From Cymbomonas tetramitiformis (taxonomy: Eukaryota > Chlorophyta > Pyramimonadophyceae > Pyramimonadales > Pyramimonadaceae): a DNA stretch of 64,000 bases. Shown here piece by piece: positions 1 through 10,705 of this stretch. A program made the translations under genes and the position numbers. The first letter of the stretch is position 1. Each line of letters starts with the position of its first letter. Under the pieces are notes generated by a model. That model saw nothing but the letters and a program-made list of their open reading frames with translations, was not told the DNA's origin and made no database searches. The stretch is taken from assembly GCA_001247695.2 (NCBI GenBank), contig LGRX02033486.1:21964-85963 (forward strand), read 5' to 3'.

Positions 1-349
1 GAAACAATACTCTTATTCATTATAAAAACGTATTATTTACATGCAAATTGTATACAACCGAAAGATGGTAATAAAACCGTTTATACGTTTGGAGTATGAT
101 GGTCAAACCAATGTTGTCTACAGCATGGGCAGTGAACTGGTGTCATAATTAGGATTCCGTCTACGTGTTTCTGCAAGAATCGATTCCCTCGCATCGCAGG
201 ATTGCTGAGGTGTTCCCTTGTCACAGAAACACCATGTGCATATGGGTCGCCTACTGTATCCATACGAAAATTGTATCTGGCTCGAATGAAAGGAAGAATG
301 AAGGTAAATAATATGTACTTTTTGTCAATACTTCGTCCAGATTCCTGCA

Positions 350-1056
350 GTAAAGGACAGAAACTTTGCGCAACTGGTCATTAAGCTAATGAGGCTTTTT
401 GAGCAGCTCCGGTCAGACGCCGAATTTATCGAGACAAACATTCACACATGTCATATTATGACAGAAGGTTTCAAGCGAATTGTAAAGAAAAACACAAAGG
501 TCAGAAACTTAGAACAACTGCTCATTAAGCTAATGAGACTTTTTGAGCAGCTCCGGTCAGACGCCGAATTTATCGAGACAAACAGTCACACATGTCATAT
601 TATGACAGAAGGTTTCAAGCAAACAGAAAGAAAAACACAAAGGTCGAAACTTTGCACAACCGCTCATTAAGCTAATGAGACTTTTTGAGCACCTCCGGTC
701 GACGCCGAATTTATCGAGATAAACAATACACATGGCATATTATGACGTAAGGTTTCAAGCAAACCGTAAGAAAAACACAAAGGTCGGAAACTTTGCACAA
801 CCGCTCATTAAGCTAATGAGACTTTTTAGCAAACTCCGGTCAGACGCCGAATTTATCGAGATAAACAGTCACACGTGTCATATTATGACAGAAGGTTTCA
901 AGCAAACTGTAAAGAAAAACACAAAGGTCAGAAACTTTGCACAGCTGCTCATTAAGCTAATGAGACTTTTTGAGCAGCTCCGGTCGGACGCCGAATTTAT
1001 CGAGTAAAACAGTCACACATGTCATATTATGACAGAAGGTTTCAAGCAATTATGTA
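350..1056 (+). repeat. Tandem repeat, about 143-bp unit, five copies
   Basis: The motif CATTAAGCTAATGAG recurs at 379, 523, 665, 806 and 950, giving periods of 141-144 bp. Units are similar with scattered substitutions and indels. Short open frames through it (389-670, 732-1007) are read-through of the repeat and not taken as genes. Confidence 0.9.
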
Positions 1057-1078
1057 AAAATTATGTAAAAATCACAAT

Positions 1079-1618
1079 TTATATTGAATATATGACAAAG
1101 GTTTCAAAAAACTTTGAACTTGCCCCAGCTGGAAGCTCCGCTGTGCCACCTATCTCCGTATCCATCGCATCGTCCAAGATACCGAAGACTTCTGTTGATT
1201 TCTCAGGACACTTCCAGAAGTCTTCGTTCTCGGAATTCCGCCACATCTCATTCAAAAAAGAACTGTAAGCAGGAGCTTTGTTCACGGCAGCTGAGCGTTG
1301 AACCAGCTCATCGAGTATGTTCTTGCGCGTGGTGTAAGCGGGCGCCACGCTGTTGATTAGCGTATTCTCAGCGTCAAGACTGACACCGATATGCTCATGC
1401 GCCCGGTCGCCCGCTGTCAGCACGAACACCGGCGTAGTGCCGCTCGCGGCTATCGCAACGCCCGCGAAAGCGACCCGCAAGTTCTCATCGGCGTTTGCCG
1501 GTAAAAGCGGCAAGTTTTTCTGAACTGTACTGCCATCGGCGCCCGCGAGAAAAATAGAGACTCGCAGCGCATGGCCCTCTAAAGTAGGTACGCGCTCTAC
1601 AGACCACTGCTTCCCGGG
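1079..1618 (-). CDS. Exon-like ORF of unknown function in a LARD interior
   Basis: An open frame of about 180 codons with balanced base composition, unlike the AT-rich surroundings. It extends upstream of the nearest ATG (1513) to a TGA, with a good acceptor-like junction (CAACAG then CCCGGG) that would start the exon at 1618. The predicted product is soluble and of mixed composition, with an alanine/valine-rich stretch followed by acidic helical sequence; no catalytic motif or family was recognised. It ends at a stop at 1079-1081 in AT-rich sequence. It may be a host gene fragment captured by the transposable element or the last exon of a disrupted gene. Lack of an ATG-initiated full frame and the repeat-rich context make an active gene doubtful. 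Confidence 0.4.
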   Translation of the reverse strand, partial: PGKQWSVERVPTLEGHALRVSIFLAGADGSTVQKNLPLLPANADENLRVAFAGVAIAASGTTPVFVLTAGDRAHEHIGVSLDAENTLINSVAPAYTTRKNILDELVQRSAAVNKAPAYSSFLNEMWRNSENEDFWKCPEKSTEVFGILDDAMDTEIGGTAELPAGASSKFFETFVIYSI

Positions 1619-2463
1619 CTGTTGTATTATGTTTCATGTGCTCATCAACGCGCGAAATTGATCTGCAATTGCCATTTTTTTTTAATTCGCGAAAAAGAAA
1701 AGAAAAAAGAGTAATGGGCAGTAAGCAGGTTATGCAAACTAGGTTTTGAATTGTGAGGAAGAACAGGTCGAGTTTCTGAAGTTTCAATAAATTCCGTGGT
1801 CTTGGCATCATAATCCGAGAATTGCGAATCGAATTATTTTATTGGACGGGCCGAACGCGACAATAATAGGTATAAAATTGGAATCCGTGAAAAAAATTGG
1901 ACCCAAAAATTCATTTTTAAATCAAACGTGAGACTTTTTCACCCATTTTTGCCACTTTGTGCTCATATATTTCAGATATATAAGCCTCAGTATGTATATA
2001 CCGTCTATCACAGTATTATGTCTTTCACAACTCTTTAAGGTAACTTATCATCACACGTGAAATCGAAAATGATCTGTTTCATGGTGTTTCTGTGAAGATA
2101 TGTATATGGTCAATTCTCAGGGGTTTTACTGATTGAAACCCATGACCAAAATATAGCCTTATCTACACATGCTTTTGTGGAGGATGTAGTTGCTGCAGCG
2201 ATTTGTGGGAATGCATGGACAGTGCTCAACAATGACCAACTGTTATTTGAGCACTGTATACTGCCTTCGGGTCTGGAGATATCTCCATCCAGCCCTGCAA
2301 CAGGTTGTTTGATCCTGTCCCGTATGTATCGCCATCACTTGACAGTCCACACGCACATGTGTTTGTGGCTGGTATGTAGGCATTATGGCTACATATGATA
2401 CAAATATTATCTGCATACTTACATTGATCATTTACACTTACTGATTGAGTGTAACGTCAATAT

Positions 2464-2592
2464 ATATCTGAGATAAGTACTGAGATAAGTACCGTGGTAA
2501 GTACTGAGATAAGTACTGTGGTAAGTACTGAGCTAAGTACTGTGGTAAGTACTGAGATAAGTACTGTGGTAAGTACTGAGATAAGTACTGTA
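2464..2592 (+). repeat. Short tandem repeat around AAGTACTGAGATAAGTAC
   Basis: Alternating 11-12 bp units (GATAAGTACTGA and GGTAAGTACTGT) give a period near 23 bp. Each unit carries the palindrome AGTACT. Followed by (TG)n runs near 2690-2775. Confidence 0.85.
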
Positions 2593-2747
2593 GTGAGTAT
2601 ATTCATGTATACTTACTGTGTATGTGTATGTTACACTCATTATTGTTGGATCACACATATCCACATACATATATCTTTGCTTTGTGTGTGTATGTGTGTG
2701 TGTGTACTTGCTGATTGAGTGCACACACCTGGAATGAGTACACTTGT

Positions 2748-2778
<31 letters not shown>

Positions 2779-3180
2779 GCGATTGAGTGCACACATACGA
2801 AATAAATTGAGATAAGTCAAGTTAAGGTTAACTTAATCATGCATGTGTATGCATGTACCACTAAACGGCATGTAACAAGCATGATGTATATCAAATATTT
2901 ACGGTATTTTGTAATCTTGTATCTCATCATTATGGATGATGAGTATTATGGTTGATTTTCACAAACGGCTCCGATGAGTTTCCAATCTATGATTAACGGG
3001 AGAAACGTTGCCCATACCTAGAAATCACTGTGATATGGGGCAGTGAGCTAATTCTGTCTAACAATCAAGGCCATCTTCGCATGTTTGGATGTTCAATATA
3101 TTTATAACCTTGGACTCGCAAGCTCTAGCATGTTATACATGTAAGTTGCAATATGTCGCGTTAAGTCGTATGCATGTATA

Positions 3181-3335
3181 CAGTAATCACTCACTTTTAA
3201 GAAAACCCGGAAGCGACCCGACGTTTGGGGGGGGTACTTAACTCGATAGTACGAATTTAGTGGCTTTTCTCTCGGCGGTGTTAAGAAATAAGAGAATACG
3301 ATGTTAACTCTTATCTTTGTTATGGCATTTGGAGT
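3181..3335. mobile_element. Tc1/mariner-like MITE, truncated by the gap
   Basis: Begins with the TIR CAGTAATCACTCACTTTTAA after a TA dinucleotide (3179-3180). The following 150 bp matches, in inverted orientation, the MITE at 28714-28939 (shared gagagaaaagcc / ggcttttctctc and cttatttcttaa segments). The far end falls in the run of N. Confidence 0.65.
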
Positions 3336-3493
3336 NNNNNNNNNNNNNNNNNNNNNNNNNNNNNNNNNNNNNNNNNNNNNNNNNNNNNNNNNNNNNNNNN
3401 NNNNNNNNNNNNNNNNNNNNNNNNNNNNNNNNNNNNNNNNNNNNNNNNNNNNNNNNNNNNNNNNNNNNNNNNNNNNNNNNNNNNNNNNNNNNN
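3336..3493. other. Assembly gap (158 N)
   Basis: Uninterrupted run of N. Open frames that read through it are meaningless. Confidence 1.
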
Positions 3494-3499
3494 ATAATG

Positions 3500-3562
3500 C
3501 CAAGCCGCTATCGTGATCAGGCTGGATATATGCATGCCAAGCCGTTATCGTGATCAGGCTGG
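3500..3562. repeat. Two copies of a hairpin motif (CCAAGC...GGCTGG)
   Basis: Copies at 3500-3525 and 3537-3562 with core TATCGTGATCA. Related copies occur in the inner element at 11953-11977, 12594-12618 and 12630-12652, where the arms are CCAGCT and AGCTGG. Confidence 0.7.
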
Positions 3563-4026
3563 ATATGTACATGCATTATATGACTATCACTTTCTAATAC
3601 AATGATGTGCAATCATGTATACACTGACATAATGCGTCATCGATGTAGTGTGCGCATGCCGATCATGAAAGCGCCCAGTACGGTACGATCATCACTGTAA
3701 ATCACGCGCCATTTGAAAATACATAATGTGCGCTGTAATCCGATGATGTCATTTGTCCATAAGCATCTGTAAACCACACTATGAATACTGTGTCGACAGT
3801 TTTGATGTTAGCGCGATGCTGATGTTCAGTATCGTACACCGTCGTACAATACGACTGCGCGCTTCATTTATGTGTGCGCATATACTGTATCTTGCGCGTC
3901 CATATTCTCGTTGCGAATGACGAGTATTGATGATGCTCATTTTTCATATGCGCGCCTTGTTCCTGCATATTGTAAAATGATGCGCTCTGAACTCTGCGCG
4001 TCTGTACAATTCATCAACAGGACAAG

Positions 4027-4577
4027 TGTTAGGGCTTCGCTAGCAAGCGAATAGATATATGATATAAAGCGAGGCTATTATTGAACGTTAATAGCTCACG
4101 CAGAGTACGTGTGGATATGAGTGCAGCGCTTCTCCAGAAGTGACTGATGTAGCTCAACGCTACCTCATTTACGCAATGCCCCGCATCTCATAGATGCCAC
4201 CACAATTGGGTTGTGAATCCAAGGCATTGGTTGAACAATCAGTATCGGCTGAACGAATAAGCCATATGATACTCGCATGCTTGTTCAGAACATGCTAGAA
4301 GCGAAGATGAGTTTTCTCCGAACACTTTCGGTTCTTCAAGACTTCATCTTGCTTTGTCATCTCGATGCCACAACCTGGCCTCTCGATGACAGGTGTCACT
4401 CAAGGTGAGTGAATGACAGATGGTATGACTGTACATGTCATAGTCGACCGTACTGACGACTGTCTGTCATTATAATATATGACATGACACGACATGACAT
4501 GACATGGTATGACATGTATGACAGGTATGACACGTATGACATGTATGACACATATGTCATCGGTCATAACCCTGACA
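4027..4577 (+). repeat. Left LTR of the inner LARD
   Basis: 551 bp, starts TGTTAGGGCTTCGC and ends AACCCTGACA. Contains a short (GACAT)n stretch near 4487-4506. Near-identical to 13666-14256 apart from microsatellite length. Confidence 0.9.
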
Positions 4578-4720
4578 GATCTCCCCTCTTAAGAGAGTTG
4601 TGACCTCACAACGGGCATACCTTTGTATATGTCTTTGATGTCTTTGTTGTTGTTGTTGCTGCTGCTGGTACCAGTCTTCTTACACCGATGTGAGGCGTCC
4701 CTCATGGTGTTTTTAGGATA

Positions 4721-5242
4721 TTGGGGGGAACTGAGTCCACTTTAAGCCCTCACCTTAGGCATTTAGCCTTACAGTTCTTAGGATGTAGCCCCCATGAATT
4801 GCGTATCGTATTTCAGAGTGACGTTTCAAGGTTCCATGAATTGCGTATCGTATTTCAGAGTGACGATTCAAGGTATCCGAGGTTTACGTTACGGATATAT
4901 ATTGCGCTTGCCGTCGACGCCTTTGCGAACGATGATCGACGTTTTAACGAACGATACTCGGCCTTATATATACAACTGATCGACGAAAACCCTTGGGTAC
5001 ATGTTTCCACAGTTATATATAGTGCACCCAACCTTCCTCCCCTCCTGAAGCTACTATGGAGGTTCACAGGCGGCAACGGGGAGCCCGATTTTGGGGCTTG
5101 TTTTAATGCAAATGGAGTGGCCCTGCTTAACGGGATTGGACTTATAATCCTTTACCCGGTCAGCTCATCTCCTCAATATTTGGTCCGGTACGCGCGCTTT
5201 GACGAACATCTGTCGATTCAGAGTGGATTCGCCACGTACTAA
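4721..5242 (+). other. Longest ORF of the LARD interior, probably fortuitous
   Basis: A 173-codon frame just inside the left LTR. It begins in the leader-like module and includes a tandem duplication of a 42-bp segment (about 4793-4876). There is no recognisable domain, and its composition is like the surrounding sequence. It could be a relic of a gag gene, but I see no evidence for that. Confidence 0.15.
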
Positions 5243-5540
5243 TGTGAAATTCGTTTTAGTTATGTGTGTCAAGCATAACTCAGGATCACAACTCCGTCCA
5301 CCTCAGTTATCCGGTAGCGCGGATTTACTGGCCATAAGATCCGAATGACAAACCACGGTCTGGCAAAGGTAGCATTTAGCAGTTTTTATTTATCAACAGA
5401 TATGATATCTCGCATGTGTGCGTATCTGCGCAAGGGTATGATTTGGTACAAGGCTCACTACACCTTTAGCAAGGAAGGATCAATTCCCGCTCCTGTCATA
5501 TCAATTTGATGCAGGGTAAAAATGTTAGGGATATAACCCT

Positions 5541-5652
5541 GCAGTTCTCGGGATGCAGCCCTGCAGTTTTTGGGATGCAGCCCTGCAATTCTTGGGATGC
5601 AGCCCTGCAGTTCTTGGGATGCAGCCCTGCAGTTCTTGGGATGCAGCCCTGA
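5541..5652 (+). repeat. Tandem repeat, 22-bp unit GCAGTTCTTGGGATGCAGCC
   Basis: Five head-to-tail units with few substitutions. Related single or double units occur near 4770, 9127-9186, 7028 and 10610-10705, always as the same GGGNTGCNGCCC core. Confidence 0.9.
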
Positions 5653-7075
5653 TTATTATTCGGTCGGCAATTATTGGCAAAAGTCATCGGCTATCAGCTT
5701 TTGACTCAGAAGCCACAATGTTATAGAAGCTGCGACCTATCGTGACCATATGCGGCAGTTATGCTTTCAGCATACGTAGACAATATGATTATGTGGAACT
5801 TATAATCCCACTTAAGTTGCATCATGATAAATTTATCCAGGTGTTAACAAGTGTTCAGGATTTGATAAGGGGTTGACGCCCCACAGGCCAAAGGTCATTG
5901 TCTCGTAAGGCTCGCCTCAAGTGTGCGGCTTTGAGGTGCAACGTCTCGGCGAGGCACAGGCATGATGCTTCCTTGACCATAATGGAGCTGGAAATGAGAA
6001 TGCTCAAGATATCCGAAGACAGGAAGGCTTTTTGTTGGCCAGAGTTGCTGTCTAGATGCTTAACCTCGATGGGGTTGCATTCGGATACAAACTGTGCAAC
6101 CATACATGTAATTTATGCATTGGTGTATGACTTTGATGAATTATCTGTTGTCATGAATCTGGGAGGAATGACGGCAAATAGCTAGAGTGGCGGATCTCAC
6201 TCACTCGGCTTTGCTGTTATGGATTTCAATGCCTGAATGACACAAATGGCAATCCTTTGGCTTTGATGGTTCCCTTCAGACACTGGCAACAACTTGTGCG
6301 CCAGCTTTTCTTAGATTTGGGGGAAAACCATGGATCAACAATTCATCAATCAAAACACATGTTATCAAGGCTGATTCAACGAATCCTTTAACTCTTGAAA
6401 TTCAACAATCAGCATCTCAGGTTGTTGACGTCAAAGTGATGGTCGTAAGCTTACAATATAGCTTATTCGCATTTTTAAAAAAACCATCGTTCTCCTATGT
6501 CAGTGCCCTTCATATAATATGATAGAGCCAGAGAAATATGTATATATGATTTCTTCATAATGAACTTCATGTGTCAGTAAGTCAAATAAAGACTTCATTT
6601 GATGCTTCAATCGGCATGATGTACCTTGTCATCTAACTTTTTGACTGCTATACACAGATGCTGGAACTTTTCATAAGATTTTTAATCTTCCAAGCAAAAT
6701 CACAATGATATAAAATCAAATGATGTAAATCAATTTGTGGCAGCTGTATGAAGAATGAATGAATCTATACTCCTTTCTCCCCCTTTAAAAAGAGGTGTAT
6801 CAAACCAATCGGATGGTGATGGAGAATGCTATTCAATCATTATGTTATGTGAAAATGGTTTGATAGAAAATCAGACTGAGATTACTCATCGGATGCTTTC
6901 GAGGTAACAATGTCAATATGAACACCGATTTTCTCTACGTCATACCGGCAACATGCCTGACGCTTTTGAATGTGGCGAATGCCAGATAATGGCAAATGCC
7001 AATGTCAATTTTCTATGATTCAATATGCAGTTTTTGGGTTGCAGCCCACATAAATTGTCAGTTCAGGGTCACCAT

Positions 7076-7159
7076 AGTGTGCCCAACTTAGACAATAGTG
7101 TGCCCAACTTAGACAATGGTGTGCCCAACTTAGACAATGGTGTGCCCAACTTAGACAAT
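7076..7159 (+). repeat. Tandem repeat GTGTGCCCAACTTAGACAAT, four copies
   Basis: Four nearly identical 21-bp units, differing only at the A/G preceding the unit junction. Confidence 0.95.
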
Positions 7160-7431
7160 GTTTCTGGATAATGATTGTCATAATGAAGACGAAATCAGTG
7201 ATGGTACCGAAGTTAACTTTGGTATTGAAGCTAATGGAGTGTCTGTAATGGCAACAACTTAGTACAAGCTGTATTTTCGTACTTGATGAATGGCTGGTAT
7301 GTCATTTCATTATGACTAGAACATGGTATTGCCTAGTGATATGCGTATCTTCTTCAGTACATGATCACTTATCTCAATGGTACCTATTTTATTTTTGGGC
7401 ATACATTATTCAGAAACTTGGTAACCATATG

Positions 7432-7507
7432 CAGATTGCGGGTTCGAGTCCTGACATGGCTTTTCCCAAGACTTCGTGGCCTAATGGACGAGGCGACAAA
7501 TTTCTAA
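7432..7507 (+). other. tRNA-half-like motifs in inverted (3'-then-5') order
   Basis: 7432-7455 has a T-arm/B-box-like sequence (GATTGCGGGTTCGAGTCC). 7470-7507 looks like the 5' half of an arginine tRNA: a 7-nt acceptor-like strand, an A-box-like TGGCCTAATGG, a perfect 4-bp D stem GCCT/AGGC and an anticodon-loop-like TTTCTAA. The acceptor strands do not pair well and the variable region would be too long, so a working permuted tRNA is unlikely. A tRNA-derived relic is more plausible. Confidence 0.2.
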
Positions 7508-9017
7508 ACATTCCAGAATGAGCTTTCAAAGAGTCTTAATTCCTCAATGAAGCATGCGTGTCTTATGTGCCAAAATGATATGAAACCACAAGTATGATGT
7601 CAATTTATATGTGGATGGTTTATACCATTGTATGCTATTCCACAAATAAGTAGTGATGTCAGAATAAAAACTTTGGACAATTGCAACTCAGTACAAACCC
7701 GAGTGCATTCAAGTCCACTTGTATGCTCAGAATCTGAATCTAATGTACTTTCTATATGCACAGGATAGAATATATTTTCTATGTGATTCTGGATTCAGGA
7801 ACTAGAGTCAATGAAAAACTCCTTTCCTATTTCAGACGATGAAACCTTTATTCCCTTAGGTGCAATACCTTATCTTAAGGAATGGTCATTTTCAATACAA
7901 GTTTCAATCGATTTTTTCAAATCTGTCACTTTTATGATGATCAGACTGGTCAATTTTACAGCATAGCCACTTCCCCTTGCTGAAGGAGATGATTCCTTTC
8001 ATAGGGCGATATGTTGGCTGTTTTCATATGACACATAGAAAACATGAGTGACTCTTGGAGAATTTCGGGATAAATATCCTGAATTGGCTGATTATGCTCA
8101 AGAATGACCGAAGAGATTATTTGCCATCTTTAGCCATATGGCGTAGAGGCCGCTTACCAACGGTTGGGTCATAAGCTGGATAGCTATGTTAGCTATGTTG
8201 GAGGCTGAATAGCCATGATTGCACAGATTCTGTCTTCCATGATGAATAGACCTCTGATATATGGTGTCTGATAAATCAATACTTTTGACAACAACTCAAC
8301 CTTTAAAGGTTTGATGAAGAACTGATGATCGTTGCTGCAATGCAATTGTTTAATGTGCACTACTGAAATGCCTCGTGATATAATAATCTCACAGAATAGG
8401 CATTGTTCAATGGCGGTATGATCAGATATGTAATGATCAATGAAGACAAGATGACCGGTATGGCTCATTCAGCAGGCATGACTACCTCAAAGAGATGCCA
8501 ATACACGGATACATTTCAAGACATAAGGGCAATAGACTTATTATGTAGTCTTCAAAGGCAGCTAGCATTTATGCTGCATTGGTCAGCTCAATGGCTTTGA
8601 CCTATATAGGTGTTGTACTCAAGCCGTAGCCTGCATATTGCATTGAGTAATCTTGACACCTTTAATGATCCAATCAGATGATATGTATGAAATATCAAGA
8701 ATGGTTGCCCTTTTTCAATGATCATCGGTGGCAGAGGCTATGGTGCTTGCACCGAGTCAATATACAATTCTAGTTTGGATACATGCTAGACCAGATGTAT
8801 ACAAATGTCTAGGTCTTCAAAATCAAGCTCATGTGTACGTCATGGCTGATTTCCTTAGAAATGTTCGATACATATGTGTGTCAACTTCATGGAATTCTGC
8901 ATGGTTTGGCTGTATATAGTCATGATTACCAAAACAAAAACGATGATGCAACCTATTTGTTTTATTATTTGTCTTTATTATTTAATTGGTTTTTAGTTGT
9001 ATTTTTAGCTTATCATC

Positions 9018-9190
9018 TTCCCCCCTCAAGGAAGTGTATTGCTAGGCGGTTGTCAAGCGCCGTTTAAATACAACAGAGGTCCGACCTCTATGTGATGACG
9101 TGGAAGCTTACTATGAAGCTGGATAGCAGTTCTCGGGATGCAGCCCATTGCACCGAAGGTGCATCGCAGTCGTTGGGATGCAGCCCGAAT
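9018..9190 (+). repeat. LARD internal module, second copy
   Basis: A hairpin-like CCCCTCAAGGAAGTG and a second hairpin-like GGCGGTTGTCAAGCGCC are followed within 130 bp by GGGATGCAGCCC units. The same order is found at 10532-10705 and, more diverged, just after the left LTR at 4579-4790. Confidence 0.6.
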
Positions 9191-10139
9191 TCACGTCATC
9201 AGCGTGGGTCATATAGTGCCCATGCATGTGCTGTATAAAATACAACACTACCCTCCAGCGGCGAAGTGGTTTGCTATTACCATCATCGTATGCTGTGGGA
9301 TATCAATATATGATCAGAGAGCATGGTAATATGTGTACCATGTTTGTCAATATCGGAGAGACTGTGTCTTCTTTAAATTCCTCATGACTATATGTATAAT
9401 GGTGTTATACTGATGTCAACACCTTCTCTCTCAGTGATTTATTGATTTCAGATGTGATGTCGTGGCAGTTAACCTTGTCCGCTTGTACCGGAGGTTGTAT
9501 CAATTGTGTCCACGTCATCGGTACGAGTCATATTGTGTCCATGCATACGCGATCTTAGCGCAGGTCACAATACAGTGCCCGAGCATACGCGATTTTAGCG
9601 TAGGTCACATTGTGCCTCAATTTATTAAATCTGAGAAAATCTATTACTCATCTTTGTGAGTTTAGACAGCATTGTACTGATTGCAATGCTTTTTCTGATG
9701 ATTTATATATCACAGATTATACCAAATGTGGTGATCAGTCCAGTGCAAATTTTTGTCACTGGAATGTACAGGGATTGTGAATGATTGCAATCCAGTCGGA
9801 GGAATAATCTCAGCAGCTGTTCTGTACTAATGAATTCATCGGAGTTATACTCATTTCGACGATTCGAAACCCATGTCATTTGTAGTGATGACCACTCATA
9901 TGAATACATAGGGGTTTCCTCAGAATGCTTTTATGTGATGTCAACATATTATGAACAATTCACTTGCAAAGGAGTTACGCTTGGAAGGTTTTGCATGGTG
10001 GTCACCCAACAGTTATCAGCTGTTATTCGGATGCCACATTCTGCCTTCAGTACTGGGACTATATCAACCAGTTCTACAGCGATGCACCCGTCCTTCCCAC
10101 TCTTATGTACGGCTAAAGTGCCAAAGTGTATCAGGTGGG

Positions 10140-10166
10140 ATATATATATATATATATATATATACA
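10140..10166. repeat. (TA)n microsatellite
   Basis: About 13 TA dinucleotides. Confidence 0.9.
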
Positions 10167-10531
10167 TTATATAACTATCATCTTCTGATCCGGGATATGC
10201 AATTAAGCATGGTATCAGGTTATATGTTATATATATAGTTCAGCATTCCGCACTTACTCGAGGATGTAAATGCTGAGCAATAGTCAACTTATAGTCATTG
10301 GGATGTAGTTTCCCATCCGAGTTTACACTTTGTTAGTGACGGTGGGTTTAACGTTGTACAGATTTCAACGTTACTTGTGGATGCAGTGGTTTTATCAAAA
10401 GCAATCCATCAGAAATCACCAGATCGGAAAAATGGATATGTGTGTGTGATATATATATCTATGTTTGTACATGTATTATGTCTGTACATTATATAATGAG
10501 GTGATGTATGTATATATGGTTCCACCTTCTT

Positions 10532-10705
10532 CGGTTCCTCCCTCAAGGAAGTGTGAACACACAGGCAGTTGTCAAGTGCCTTAATACCTCATAATGTAGC
10601 ATGCAGTCCTTATAGGAAGCAGCTTATACAGTTTTAGGGTTGCTGCCCTACAGTCCTTGGGTTGTTGCCCGACAGTTCTTGGGTTGTTGCCCGATATATT
10701 GTCAT
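10532..10705 (+). repeat. LARD internal module, third copy
   Basis: TCCCTCAAGGAAGTGTG, then GGCAGTTGTCAAGTGCC, then three units with cores like GGGTTGCTGCCC and GGGTTGTTGCCC, repeating the layout seen at 9018-9190. Confidence 0.6.

Larger units (their letters stand above)
5656..9015. other. AT-rich LARD interior without identified genes
   Basis: Only short open frames (95 codons or fewer). It includes a four-copy 21-bp repeat (7076-7159) and two tRNA-half-like motifs (7432-7507). Nothing else was recognised. Confidence 0.6.

Noticed and set aside
389..1007. Two similar 91-93 codon ORFs near the window start
   Set aside because: They follow the 143-bp tandem repeat and are broken by stops and indels between copies.
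3102..3572. ORFs crossing 3336-3493
   Set aside because: They read through a run of N and have no meaning.
7312..10238. Small ORFs in the LARD interior as genes
   Set aside because: None above 130 codons, AT-rich composition equal to background, no domain, no conservation between inner and outer elements in frame.
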